A stretch of DNA of 64,000 bases from Clostridiales bacterium (GCA_012719035.1 JAAYBD010000026.1:1-64000); one strand, 5' to 3'; counted from the first letter of the stretch, positions 55,455-64,000 are shown. Numbers and translations are program-made. Notes: a model not told the origin generated them from the letters alone.

Positions 55455-56342
55455 TCATTCCTGCGCGCTGTAAGGATCGATAAGCATTTTCAGATTATCG
55501 CCAAGATGGTCTAACAAAATCACGATCAAAACCAAGGTCAGTCCCGGGAAGAATGCCAGCCACCACATGCCCGAAGAAAGGTACTTCATGCTCTCGGAAA
55601 GGATTATTCCGATTGCGGGCTGCTCGGGAGGAAGTCCGTAACCCAAAAACGAGACTGAGGCTTCGTGCAGAATAGCGTGAGGGAACATGAGGATAAGTCC
55701 TACAACAAACTGCGGTATCATATGCGGTAGTATGTGCTTCACCAAAATCCATCTGTTGCTCTTTCCAAGCTTTCTTGAAACGGCTATGTACTGCTCCGAG
55801 CGAAGCTGCAAAACCTCGGCGCGGATAAGACGTGCAAGGCTCGTCCAGTGGGTCACGGCTATACCTATCAAGAGTCCCTTTAATCCTCTGCCGCACGAAA
55901 AGGATATTAGTATTATCAGCACCAAATGCGGCACACCCATGACAAGATCGATGAGCCAATTTACAAAGCTGTCGAGCGCCTTGGAGCCTGTTGCCGCAGC
56001 AATTCCGATAAGCACAGCGGCTACAGCGCTGATTGCCGAAGCTACAACGCCGACGGTGATGCTGATGCTCAGCCCTTTCATGGTGCGCGCAAAGAGATCT
56101 CTTCCCATCCAGTCCGTACCAAATGGGTGCTCAAACGACGGTTTTTGCTTTGCATTTGCAAAGTCGATAGCCACAGCCTCGTCGCTTATCAGCAGTCCCG
56201 CCAGAAGAGCAGAAACTATAACAGCGGCAATCAGAACAGTAAGAATAACCGTTTTGGTACGCCTGTTCATTTTCTTCCTGCGGGTTTCTTTTATATTTTG
56301 ACCTGCTTTGTTTCTTCTTATAGTCAATTCATTCATTGGCAT
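55455..56342 (-). CDS. ABC importer permease 2 (OppC/NikC-like)
   Basis: 295 aa. A charged N-terminal stretch, then six helices of the binding-protein-dependent permease fold. HPFGTDWMGRDLFARTMKG is the OppC signature; the EAA-type loop is near residue 200 (EVLQLRSEQYIAVSRKLGKS). Two starts are possible (56342, 56336); AAGGAG precedes the first by only four bases. It overlaps permease 1 by 14 bp. Confidence 0.93.
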   Translation of the reverse strand: MPMNELTIRRNKAGQNIKETRRKKMNRRTKTVILTVLIAAVIVSALLAGLLISDEAVAIDFANAKQKPSFEHPFGTDWMGRDLFARTMKGLSISITVGVVASAISAVAAVLIGIAAATGSKALDSFVNWLIDLVMGVPHLVLIILISFSCGRGLKGLLIGIAVTHWTSLARLIRAEVLQLRSEQYIAVSRKLGKSNRWILVKHILPHMIPQFVVGLILMFPHAILHEASVSFLGYGLPPEQPAIGIILSESMKYLSSGMWWLAFFPGLTLVLIVILLDHLGDNLKMLIDPYSAQE

Positions 56343-57321
56343 AGCTCTCCTTAATCTGAGGGTCTATCGCTCCATAAAGCAGGTTGGCTATCATATTTCC
56401 CGTAAATACGAAAAGGGCCGAGAAAAGAGTGATCCCCAAAAGAAGCGGTACGTCCGAATTAAGTCCTGCGGCGGAAACTGCCGATCCGAGTCCGGGATAT
56501 GAGAATACGTTTTCCGCGAGGACCGAGCCTCCGAACAGTTCCGCAAATGAAGCAAATTGGAGCGTAATAGCAGGCATTATTATATTGCGGAAGCCGTGCC
56601 GTCTCATTATTTCGCGGCGGCTCTCTCCTCTTGCCTTTGCGAAAAGGACATAGTCGCTCTCCAAAACATCAATAAGCTTCTGTCTTGTATGGAGTGCGAC
56701 ATTTGCAAATGACATCAGGCTGAGCGCCAAAGCCGGAAGCACAAGGTGATGCAGCTGCTGCCATATCGTGACCTCACTGTTCAGCACGCCTATAGGTGTG
56801 CTGAAGCCTATCGGAAACCAGCCCAGCCAGACTGAAAATATCAAGAGCAGCAGAAGTCCCAGCCAAAATGTGGGAACTGAGCACAAAAGCAAGCATATTT
56901 TCTTCAGTATCCTGTCAGCCAGCTTGTTTTTATTAGCTCCCATAACACAGCCGAGGCCAAATCCTATAAGTCCCGAAAATATCCATGTGCAGCCCATCAG
57001 GGCAAGTGTGTTCACAAACTTCTCCCTTATCACATCAATGACAGGACGCCTATATAAAAGCGACGTTCCGAAATCTCCATGTATGATTGCGCGGAACCAG
57101 TTCCCGAACCGCTCCACAGGCGGGTCATTCACTCCCCAGTAGTCCTCCAGTTCAGCTCTCTGCTCGGGACTTACGCTTCCCACGCTTAGGACATACTGCT
57201 GCACAGGGTCGACCGGTGAAAGGCTGACCAGAATAAAGGCTATCACGCTGACCGCGAACAGCAGTGTTATGACCCGAACAAGATATCTGAAAAACACACT
57301 GATAATCCGTTTTGCCGTCAT
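56329..57321 (-). CDS. ABC importer permease 1 (OppB/NikB-like)
   Basis: 330 aa. Six helices; OppB/NikB signatures QYVLSVGSVSPEQRAELEDYWG and the EAA-type loop ESDYVLFAKARGESRREI. The frame begins at 57342, but AAGGAG is 6 bases before ATG 57321 (MTAKRIISVFF), so I use that. It forms the membrane channel with permease 2. Second gene of the operon, 66 bp after the binding-protein gene. Confidence 0.93.
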   Translation of the reverse strand: MTAKRIISVFFRYLVRVITLLFAVSVIAFILVSLSPVDPVQQYVLSVGSVSPEQRAELEDYWGVNDPPVERFGNWFRAIIHGDFGTSLLYRRPVIDVIREKFVNTLALMGCTWIFSGLIGFGLGCVMGANKNKLADRILKKICLLLCSVPTFWLGLLLLLIFSVWLGWFPIGFSTPIGVLNSEVTIWQQLHHLVLPALALSLMSFANVALHTRQKLIDVLESDYVLFAKARGESRREIMRRHGFRNIIMPAITLQFASFAELFGGSVLAENVFSYPGLGSAVSAAGLNSDVPLLLGITLFSALFVFTGNMIANLLYGAIDPQIKESYANE

Positions 57322-57387
57322 GTCTTTCTCCTTAATTTGCAAGTGGGAGTGCGGTTTTACTGCGCTCCCACCTGTACGTTTTTCTTT

Positions 57388-59004
57388 TTACTTCCAAGTC
57401 CAGTCTTTCAGATTCTGGATGAGCGGCATTGATTCTCCGTGCGCGTGGAGCATCTGCTCACCTATATCAAGTCCGTCACGGATATAATATAAATGCTGCA
57501 TATTGACCAGCCAGACCCACGGGCAGTCACCCTTCATCGCTGTTCCCGTAGTTCCGTCCCACTGTGCCTTCTTCCAGTTTTCATTCGCTTCATCAGTTGT
57601 AAGCGCTTTCATTGCAGCGTCAAGATACCCGTCAACAACAGTGTTTGCATAGCCTTCGGGGTTGTAGTAATCATCCTTGAGCATATTATCGCTGTGATAC
57701 AGGCAATAGCTCGTATACGGATTGGATGAACCCCAACCCATCAAAACGGCGTCGGAGAACATACGTTTTGAAATATCATCCCAGCTTGTTCCTTCAACCT
57801 TGATGCCTATTCCGATTTCCTTAGCCTGAGCCGCCGCAGCCATTGCCACTGCCTGACGGAAAGAATCTCCGCTCGGATATATACAGGTAAACTCTGCTTT
57901 CAGTCCGTCCTTTTCGACAATTCCGTCGCCGTCACTGTCTTTCCAGCCCTTGTCTGCAAGGAGCTTCTTTGCGTATTCGACATCGGTGTCGATCTTTACA
58001 TCGGGATTGTTCCAAGGCATACCGTCATTTTCGGAATAAGCCGGATCTGCAAATCCGTTCAGGGCTTCTTCTGCAATGCGCTCCCTGTCAATTCCGTAAG
58101 CCAGCGCCTGACGTATCTCCAAATTGCAGGTGACATTGTTTCCGTATATGTAGCCGCTCTCTGTTTTCTTGCCTTCATTAGGTCCTACTGGGAGCGTCAT
58201 TCCTCTATTGTCCAAAGAGGTTACCGCTTTCAGATAATATCCGTCGATTTCCGCTGTGGCAAGTGTCGCGGAGGTCAGCGCCACATCCACCTGTCCCGAT
58301 TTTGCGGCGGCAAACGCGGCATCCTCCTGCATGAAAACAAGCGTCACGTCCTTAATTTGCGGCACTTTGCCGTAATAGTCCTCGTTTGCCTTGAGCATAA
58401 GCTGCTCGCCCTTATTCCACTGAACAAAAACAAATGGACCCGAACCTATGGGATTTGTCCCGTAATCCTCGCCGTATGCATGCTCGGGAACAATTCCTGT
58501 AGACGCAATCGTATTCAGGAATGTCGAGGTCGGTCTGTTGAGCGTAAAGACCACTTCATCGTCGGATGTCGCCTCGGCTTTATCCATAAAAGTAAGATCA
58601 AGCGATGACTGGCTTTTCTTTGCGGTGTTGAAGGTAAACGCCACATCGGAAGCTGTGAGAGTCTCTCCGTCAGTAAACTTGACATCGCTTCGAATCTTGA
58701 ATGTCCAGACCAAACCGTCATCGCTTACCGAATATTCAGTCGCCAAGTCTTTTTCAAAACTCATATCCTGGTTGTATTCCACCAGCGTGCTCTGTACAAG
58801 AGGCGTGGTGCCGTGTCCCCAGCCCTTACAGGGGTCAAGAGAGGAGGGTTCGGAAGAAATCGCTATTACCGCCGAATCCTTTGCCGTATCGGTGTTTTCA
58901 TTTCCCTGAGTCGCCACAGGCTTGTTCTCACCGCAGCCTGTAAATACTGTTATCAGCATTGCCGCAACCAGCAGAGAAACCAAAATCGTTCTTCTCGTTT
59001 TCAT
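57388..59004 (-). CDS. ABC importer substrate-binding lipoprotein (SBP_bac_5)
   Basis: 538 aa lipoprotein (lipobox F-T-G-C, Cys near residue 25) of the family 5 extracellular solute-binding proteins that bind peptides, nickel or metal-chelate complexes. DVAFTFNTAKKS and NPIGSGPFVFVQWNKGEQL are typical. It binds the ligand outside and delivers it to the two permeases. First gene of the operon, following a 600-bp leader with a nested hairpin and a small open frame. Ligand class is not decided by sequence. Confidence 0.94.
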   Translation of the reverse strand: MKTRRTILVSLLVAAMLITVFTGCGENKPVATQGNENTDTAKDSAVIAISSEPSSLDPCKGWGHGTTPLVQSTLVEYNQDMSFEKDLATEYSVSDDGLVWTFKIRSDVKFTDGETLTASDVAFTFNTAKKSQSSLDLTFMDKAEATSDDEVVFTLNRPTSTFLNTIASTGIVPEHAYGEDYGTNPIGSGPFVFVQWNKGEQLMLKANEDYYGKVPQIKDVTLVFMQEDAAFAAAKSGQVDVALTSATLATAEIDGYYLKAVTSLDNRGMTLPVGPNEGKKTESGYIYGNNVTCNLEIRQALAYGIDRERIAEEALNGFADPAYSENDGMPWNNPDVKIDTDVEYAKKLLADKGWKDSDGDGIVEKDGLKAEFTCIYPSGDSFRQAVAMAAAAQAKEIGIGIKVEGTSWDDISKRMFSDAVLMGWGSSNPYTSYCLYHSDNMLKDDYYNPEGYANTVVDGYLDAAMKALTTDEANENWKKAQWDGTTGTAMKGDCPWVWLVNMQHLYYIRDGLDIGEQMLHAHGESMPLIQNLKDWTWK

Positions 59005-59084
59005 TCTAATCCCCTTTTCGTGAAATCTGATTAATTTTCCTTACAGTGATGTATTCTACAGCCTCTGTTGCATGTAGAAAAATC

Positions 59085-59153
59085 TCAACGTATACTGAAA
59101 AGATACCACGTTAAAAGACCTGCCTGCAAGCTCCCGGGGGGGTTGCGTTCCAT
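59085..59153 (-). other. Possible 22-codon leader ORF before ABC importer operon
   Basis: GAGGAGG is followed by TGT and an ATG that opens a 22-codon frame ending in TGA, 80 bp before the binding-protein gene. The SD-ATG gap of 3 bases is short, and the peptide has no run of a single amino acid. It is weak evidence for a leader peptide. Confidence 0.25.
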
Positions 59154-59220
59154 ACACCTCCTCAAATTTTATGCAAGATGTATCATATTTCGCACTTTTC
59201 TCTACAAATTTGCCGTACCG

Positions 59221-59297
59221 TAAACCGCAGCATTTTTAGAAGACCAAAGCTCCTCCGAACCGGCACCGTTTTGGGGGGCTTTGGCAGTCTCGGTTTA
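59221..59297 (-). promoter_or_regulatory. Nested hairpin in ABC importer leader
   Basis: TAAACCG (59221-59227) pairs with CGGTTTA (59291-59297). Inside, CCAAAGC (59244-59250) pairs with GCTTTGG (59278-59284), extended by C/G-rich wobble pairs. This gives a 77-nt nested structure 217 bp upstream of the binding-protein gene. It does not match a riboswitch class I know. Nothing else recognisable in 59298-59400. Confidence 0.4.
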
Positions 59298-59435
59298 CGC
59301 AGTTTCAGTCGGACGAAACAGCATTTGTCCGCGGCGGTTTTGGCTTATCCCCGTCTGACAATAATTTTAATAGCTAAATAGTACAAAACGGACCTTACAT
59401 AATTGATAAATTTTTATCAAATTTCGCCGCGCTAC

Positions 59436-59464
59436 TTGAAATGACACCTTATATATGATATACA
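59436..59464 (+). promoter_or_regulatory. Promoter of TetR gene
   Basis: TTGAAA, a 17-base spacer, TATACA. Its -10 box directly touches the operator palindrome at 59465. Confidence 0.65.
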
Positions 59465-59493
59465 GTTAAATGTCAGTTGGTATGACATTTAAC
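59465..59493. promoter_or_regulatory. TetR-type operator, perfect 11-bp palindrome
   Basis: GTTAAATGTCA, spacer GTTGGTA, TGACATTTAAC: exact inverted arms. It covers the expected transcription start of the TetR gene, so binding would repress it. A second palindrome (TTGATAAA-TT-TTTATCAA, 59403-59420) lies just upstream. Confidence 0.7.
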
Positions 59494-59624
59494 CGTTTTT
59501 CAATGGTTTAAATTAAGGTCTGCAAGCTCCCCCAATAAAAGGAGAAAGAACCAACTTCCAATAGCATGAGAGCCCGACGCTCACGCTATCTGTCACTTCT
59601 TTAAATACATGGAGGTACTTGAAG

Positions 59625-60275
59625 ATGTCCCTTGATGAACTGCGTGAGCAGAACAAGCGCAAAGTTATAGAAACCGCACTCGCCTGCTTTGTTGAGCGGG
59701 GAATATTCAACACAAAAATCACCGACATTGCAAAAGCTGCGGGTCTTACAGACCGCTCCGTATATCGTTATTTTGAAAGCAAGGCGGATCTCGTGCTGGA
59801 GGCAGCGCTGCTGTTCTGGGACAGCAATGTAAAGAAAGCCGAAGATGTCTATATTAACAGCAATGTCATGCATCTCAGCGGCGCGGAACAAATTAAGGAA
59901 ATTCTGCTGGCTTATTCTCATCTCTATTTTTCCGACCGAAAAAAACTAATTTTTATACATGAAGCGGAAATATACTTATGTCATGAGAGGAAAAGCAGTC
60001 AAATACGCAACAGACCTCCCGCTCCCTACAGCAGCTTCAGCGCTCCGCTTTCCAAAGCAATCAAGTGCGGCACTGAGGACGGTTCGGTCCGAACGGATAT
60101 AAATCTTGAGGCGTTTTACTACAACTCCTACGACTCTCTGCTTGGACTGATGCAGAAAATGGCAATTTCTAACGAATATACACCTATCAGCGACGAAAAT
60201 GCGGAACGCCGCCTGCGCGATTTCTGCGAAATACTGACCGCATCATTTATAAACCGGTCAGCATGTCCTGCCTGA
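59625..60275 (+). CDS. TetR family transcriptional regulator
   Basis: 216 aa. N-terminal helix-turn-helix (about 8-55): RKVIETALACFVERGIFNT, KITDIAKAAGLTDRSVYRYF. The C-terminal ligand domain is unassigned. GGAGG lies 9 bases before ATG 59625; the TTG at 59619 is too near. The operator at 59465-59493 suggests autoregulation. The next genes (membrane protein, two oxidoreductases) are on the same strand, and the divergent ABC importer may also respond. Confidence 0.92.
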   Translation: MSLDELREQNKRKVIETALACFVERGIFNTKITDIAKAAGLTDRSVYRYFESKADLVLEAALLFWDSNVKKAEDVYINSNVMHLSGAEQIKEILLAYSHLYFSDRKKLIFIHEAEIYLCHERKSSQIRNRPPAPYSSFSAPLSKAIKCGTEDGSVRTDINLEAFYYNSYDSLLGLMQKMAISNEYTPISDENAERRLRDFCEILTASFINRSACPA

Positions 60276-60333
60276 ATATGTGCTTCATGCCGCGATGCGG
60301 CAAAAAATAAATTTATTTTGGGGGAGAGAAAAA

Positions 60334-61194
60334 ATGGCAACTAAAACTCAAACAGCATCCAAGCAAAAACCAGCAGCTAAACAAAAAACCGCGCTTAAAC
60401 CCGAGCACAAGAATCAGAACCTTCTGCTTTTGATTCTGACGATCTCATTCACCGCTACATCAATGCTTGCTGCATCCCAGCCCATTCTGGTAAACATTCT
60501 CGTCAACGTAATCTTACCAATCGCAATTATGGTATTCTGCAAGCTGGTGTTCTTTGAAAGACTCAAGCTTACAACACTTACCCTTCTTCGCATAGCAATC
60601 GTATTTTCAGTATTCAACATTCTTGACCGCCAGCTATTCGTTAATCTGGTCCTTATTTTCCTCGCAATCAACATACTTGAGGCAACGCTTACTGATATTT
60701 TCCGCTATAAAAGATACTTAAACGGCATTACAGGTCTTGCATTGGCGGCATCAGTATATTTTCTCAGAGGCTCTTGGATCGACCTCACAAATCTTTCCGA
60801 TCTCGGCTTTTTCGCAAAATATATGCATATCTATGAATTCCACGCCGCAACTGCCACCGGCACGATTTGCTGGATAATCGCCTACACAATCTGGAACTGG
60901 GTCTTTGTCACAAACGAATTTTCGTCTTCCGTTTCAAAGCTCCACGTCGGTATACTCGCATCACCCATTCTCGGCTGCCTTGCAACGTGGAACCCCGGCT
61001 ACTGGCTTACTTTCCGCGCCAGCTCACTGGCTTTCGGCGGATGCCTGCAGATAGCCGAAAAGGAATATGTTGAAGAAAATCTCAAGAGCAGCAAATTCTC
61101 CGCATTTGTAGAAGGTACAAAAAAGACCGGCGTACAGGCTGTTCTAATGGTAATCAATCTTGCACTTATTGCCGTAGCCTGCTTTGTGAAATAA
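60334..61194 (+). CDS. Polytopic membrane protein, function unknown
   Basis: 286 aa. A Lys/Gln-rich cytoplasmic N-terminus (about 1-28) precedes about eight hydrophobic helices. The ATG at 60334 has GGGGGAGAG ahead of it. It has conserved-looking polar stretches within helices (HIYEFHAATATGTICW, WNPGYWLTFRAS). I do not recognise the family. It lies 58 bp after the TetR gene and 25 bp before a flavoprotein gene, so it is probably the membrane partner of the redox cluster. Confidence 0.8.
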   Translation: MATKTQTASKQKPAAKQKTALKPEHKNQNLLLLILTISFTATSMLAASQPILVNILVNVILPIAIMVFCKLVFFERLKLTTLTLLRIAIVFSVFNILDRQLFVNLVLIFLAINILEATLTDIFRYKRYLNGITGLALAASVYFLRGSWIDLTNLSDLGFFAKYMHIYEFHAATATGTICWIIAYTIWNWVFVTNEFSSSVSKLHVGILASPILGCLATWNPGYWLTFRASSLAFGGCLQIAEKEYVEENLKSSKFSAFVEGTKKTGVQAVLMVINLALIAVACFVK

Positions 61195-61219
61195 GAGACA
61201 ATACATACTGGAGGATTAT

Positions 61220-62749
61220 ATGGCAAATTATGATGTAATAGTTATCGGCTCCGGAAACGGCGGGCTTGCCTCCGCTGCAACACTTGCCCTGAGCGGCAAA
61301 AAGGTTCTTGTTCTCGAAAAGCACAATATTCCCGGAGGCTGCGGAACAAGCTTCCGCCGCGGACGTTTTGAATTTGAGGTCGCTCTGCACCAGCTCAGCT
61401 CTATGGGGACCGCTGAAAAACCCGGTCCCCTGCGCGAAATTTTCAGACGTTACGGAATAGAAAAAAAGATTGACTGGATACCCATCGAGAGTCTCTATAA
61501 GGTAAATCTGCCCGGAGGAATCGGTGTTTCCATTCCTGCGGACCGCAGAAAAGCAGAAGAAACTCTGTGCGCACGTTTCCCTCAGGAAAAGGAAAATATT
61601 CTGAACTATTTTAAAATGGTTTACCGCTTCAATGACGAAATCGCCGCTTTTCTTGCACAGAGCGCACAGTCCTCGGGCGAGCCTTCGGAGCTGAAAAAGA
61701 AAATCATGAAATTCGGTTTTCCGAAAAAATATCCCACGCTCGCAAAGTATGCCGTACGCAGCACTCAAGACGTACTCGACGAGTTTTTCAAAAGCACAGA
61801 GCTTCAGCTTTGCCTTTCGGCTTACTGGTGCTTTATGGGTGTGCCTCCTCAGCGTTTTCCGTTTTCCATACTTGCGCGCTGTACGCACATATACATAGAG
61901 GATAAGCCCTATTACCTCAGAGGCGGCTCACAGATGATGTCGCAGGCTATAGCCGACTGCATCCGCGAAAACGGAGGCGAGATACGCTATAACTGCCCCG
62001 CCGTTAAGATGATTTTGGAAAACGGCAAAGCTGTCGGAGTTATTGACGGCAGCGGCGAGCAGCACCGCGCAAAAAAAATCATCTCCAACATTTCACCTGT
62101 AAACACTTATTTCGACCTGCTTGAGCCGGGTCAGGCACCTGAGGAAGCCAGAGACTATCTCAAGGGCTACACAGTCGGCATCTCCGCGCTGACCTGCTTT
62201 ATCGGGCTTGACTGTCCGCCTGAGGAAATAGGCTTTACCGATTCTTTCAACCTCATCTACGACAGTCTTAACGCAAACGAGGATTTCCTCAACTCCTACA
62301 GGCTTGACGCCTCTGTTGACCCAATAATAGCAACCAACTACACCGTTGATGACCCCGAAGTATCTCCGAAGGGCACAAGTCTTATAACGGCGGGCGTGCT
62401 GAAATACGGCCAGCCTTGGGAAGCGCTTTCACCGGAGGAATATTATGAAACGAAGTATAGGCTTGCCAATACGATAGTAGACCGCCTTGAAACACGTTTC
62501 CCCGGTTTCCGCGCACACATCGAGGAGATGGAAGTTGCCACACCGCTGACGCACGCACGCTATCTCGGACATCCCGGCGGTGCGATTTACGGCTTCGAGC
62601 AGGATTTGAAGTCATCGGTATTCTTCTTCCCGCAGCAGTCGTTCATCGAAGGGCTCACCTTTGCAAGCGGCTGGGTCAACACCTGCGGCTTCGGTCCGAA
62701 CTATATGTACGGTGATAAAATTGCCAAAGCCCTGCTTGAGGAGGTATAA
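61220..62749 (+). CDS. CrtI-like FAD-dependent oxidoreductase
   Basis: 509 aa. N-terminal dinucleotide-binding motif VIVIGSGNGGLASAATLALSG followed by EKHNIPGGCGTSF, then a large substrate domain, and a C-terminal FAD segment (SGWVNTCGFGPNYMYGDKIA). The family holds phytoene desaturases, carotenoid isomerases and retinol saturases, which act on polyene or isoprenoid lipids. No carotenoid genes are nearby, so the substrate is open. It is 3 bp from the next gene, an electron-transfer reductase, which probably feeds it. Confidence 0.9.
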   Translation: MANYDVIVIGSGNGGLASAATLALSGKKVLVLEKHNIPGGCGTSFRRGRFEFEVALHQLSSMGTAEKPGPLREIFRRYGIEKKIDWIPIESLYKVNLPGGIGVSIPADRRKAEETLCARFPQEKENILNYFKMVYRFNDEIAAFLAQSAQSSGEPSELKKKIMKFGFPKKYPTLAKYAVRSTQDVLDEFFKSTELQLCLSAYWCFMGVPPQRFPFSILARCTHIYIEDKPYYLRGGSQMMSQAIADCIRENGGEIRYNCPAVKMILENGKAVGVIDGSGEQHRAKKIISNISPVNTYFDLLEPGQAPEEARDYLKGYTVGISALTCFIGLDCPPEEIGFTDSFNLIYDSLNANEDFLNSYRLDASVDPIIATNYTVDDPEVSPKGTSLITAGVLKYGQPWEALSPEEYYETKYRLANTIVDRLETRFPGFRAHIEEMEVATPLTHARYLGHPGGAIYGFEQDLKSSVFFFPQQSFIEGLTFASGWVNTCGFGPNYMYGDKIAKALLEEV

Positions 62750-62752
62750 GAT

Positions 62753-63916
62753 ATGGCTGATTTGAAAGAAACCATCATCAGCTCAATGGTAAACGGTCCC
62801 GATGTGCTTCAGGACATTGTATCCGCAAGGAGAAACGGCAGGGATTATGTTACAGACCGTTTCCATACAAAAACCATAGTAAACCGGCTGCATCCCGACA
62901 AGCTTTCCCTGCGGGTCAGTGAAATCAGAACAGCCGCATCCGGCGCAAAAACTTTCCGTTTCGTCAGCTGCGGCGGAGCTCTCCCCTATTTTGAGGCAGG
63001 GCAATATCTCAATGTATTTACGGAAATAGACGGAGTGCGCACAAGCCGCCCGTACAGCATTTCCTCCAGCCCTAAGCAGCGCGGATATTACGAAATAACC
63101 GTTGCGCGCATTCCGGCTGGCTTTGTGTCAGACTATTTTCTGGACAAAGTAAAGGTCAGCGACACTTTCGAGGCAAACGGTCCCGCAGGCGTTTTCCACT
63201 ACAACCCCGTTTTTCATAAAAAGCGCTCTGTATTTCTGGCGGGAGGTAGCGGCATAACACCCTTTATGAGCATGATAAGCGAGGCTCTTGAGAGCGGTGC
63301 CGAACGGGATATCACACTTATCTACGGTGTGCGCAATGAGGACGCGGCAATATTCAAAGATGAGCTAATATCGTTTGAAAAGACTTATAAAAACTTCCGT
63401 TTTCATCTTGTGCTCTCAGAAGCTCCGGAGGGATATTCCGGACGGCGCGGCTTCATAGACGAAGCCTGCATACGCGAGCTTGCAGGAAACACAGACGACT
63501 GCACTTTCTACCTGTGCGGTCCGCAGGTCATGACAGATTTCTGCTATGAAGCACTGTGCAAACTGAAAGTTTCAAAAAACCATATCCGCCGCGAGATGTT
63601 CGGTTCAAGGCAGGATATCCAGAACGAGCCGGGCTGGCCCGCAAATCTGACAGGCAACGAAGTATTTAAGCTGAAAGTCGGAGATAGAACAATCGACGCT
63701 TTAAGCCGCGAATCGATATTGACCGCGCTTGAACGCGCCGGTATACGTGTAAATGTATGCTGCCGCAGCGGTGAATGCAGCTATTGCCGGGTTCGTCTGG
63801 TGAGCGGAAAGGTCTTCATGCCGCGCGGAGTTCTTCTGCGGCTTGCGGATGAAAAATTCGGCTTTATCCATTCGTGCAAGGCATATCCCATGGAGGATCT
63901 GGAAATAGAATTTTAG
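62753..63916 (+). CDS. Flavin reductase with C-terminal [2Fe-2S] ferredoxin domain
   Basis: 387 aa. FNR-type FAD domain (RPYSISSSP near 105), NAD(P) domain (AGGSGITPFMSMI near 165 and FYLCGPQVM), then a plant-type ferredoxin domain with C-x4-C-x2-C (CRSGECSYC) and a later Cys in FIHSC. It carries electrons from NAD(P)H to one-electron acceptors, as in hybrid reductases of oxygenase systems. It is 3 bp after the CrtI-like gene, so they form a likely pair. An N-terminal extension of about 60 residues is unassigned. Confidence 0.93.
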   Translation: MADLKETIISSMVNGPDVLQDIVSARRNGRDYVTDRFHTKTIVNRLHPDKLSLRVSEIRTAASGAKTFRFVSCGGALPYFEAGQYLNVFTEIDGVRTSRPYSISSSPKQRGYYEITVARIPAGFVSDYFLDKVKVSDTFEANGPAGVFHYNPVFHKKRSVFLAGGSGITPFMSMISEALESGAERDITLIYGVRNEDAAIFKDELISFEKTYKNFRFHLVLSEAPEGYSGRRGFIDEACIRELAGNTDDCTFYLCGPQVMTDFCYEALCKLKVSKNHIRREMFGSRQDIQNEPGWPANLTGNEVFKLKVGDRTIDALSRESILTALERAGIRVNVCCRSGECSYCRVRLVSGKVFMPRGVLLRLADEKFGFIHSCKAYPMEDLEIEF

Positions 63917-63986
63917 AACATAGTATGTATTGGAAAAACACTGTCTGATAAAAAACTCAGATAAAAGACAGAAAGGAATTATTACC

Positions 63987-64000
63987 ATGGCACTCAGACC
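63987..64000 (+). CDS. Start of a further gene in the redox cluster (truncated by window)
   Basis: Only MALR is readable. AAAGGAA lies 10 bases before the ATG, 70 bp after the reductase gene on the same strand. No function can be assigned. Confidence 0.6.

Noticed and set aside
1..64000. CRISPR arrays, rRNA and tRNA genes, insertion sequences
   Set aside because: I looked for regularly spaced repeats, tRNA-like T-arm motifs, rRNA segments and transposase genes in the intergenic parts and found none I could support.

Overview
The window looks like the chromosome of an anaerobic, endospore-forming member of the Clostridia (Firmicutes), of moderate G+C. The evidence is a GerA-type germinant receptor operon, both subunits of dipicolinate synthase, the 3' half of the forespore sigma factor gene sigG followed by a YlmC/YmxH gene, a six-subunit Rnf complex, formate-tetrahydrofolate ligase, and strong AGGAGG-type ribosome binding sites. 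An Oscillospirales-like placement is only an impression. I found no rRNA, tRNA or CRISPR array.

Layout, left to right. 1-4.8 kb (+): a lipoprotein with a transglutaminase fold, a GspF/PilC-type platform protein, four small pilin-like membrane proteins and a class B sortase. 4.85-8.7 kb (-): germinant receptor operon. 8.9-11.2 kb (-): phosphoketolase. 11.6-12.5 kb (-): radical SAM protein. 12.6-18.5 kb (-): a Gx-transporter/NusG-II pair and rnfCDGEAB, with the flavin transferase gene apbE divergent at 18.7 kb. 20-29 kb: an HD-GYP gene broken by a frameshift, a PAP2 phosphatase, a MATE/acyltransferase fusion, a YgjP-like peptidase, an iron-sulfur flavoprotein, fhs, GtrA and an AI-2E-type permease. 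29.3-34.5 kb: asparaginase, MATE exporter, chemoreceptor. 34.6-37 kb: a large serine recombinase directly abutting the C-terminal half of sigG, then ylmC. 37.3-43.5 kb: pyruvate carboxylase, a small XRE regulator, rpsB-tsf. 43.9-48.6 kb: lipid kinase, dipicolinate synthase, ABC exporter. 48.8-53.6 kb: lipoprotein, VanW protein with an attenuator-like leader, DnaQ-type exonuclease, ECF sigma/anti-sigma pair. 53.7 kb: a decayed DUF2500 fragment. 53.9-59.0 kb (-): five-gene peptide/nickel-type ABC importer. 59.6-64 kb (+): a TetR-controlled redox cluster (membrane protein, CrtI-like flavoenzyme, ferredoxin-type reductase, one further gene cut by the window end).

The genes fit an energy-conserving fermenter. 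Rnf couples ferredoxin oxidation to an ion gradient, and ApbE supplies the covalent FMN that RnfD and RnfG need. Fhs feeds one-carbon metabolism, phosphoketolase and pyruvate carboxylase handle carbon entry and anaplerosis, and sporulation and germination genes are spread throughout.

The most striking object is the split sigG. Its reading frame resumes at the codons for Val-Pro-Met immediately downstream of a serine recombinase gene, at an inverted repeat. Its N-terminal half is not in the window. This resembles the skin-type elements that interrupt sigK and other sporulation genes.
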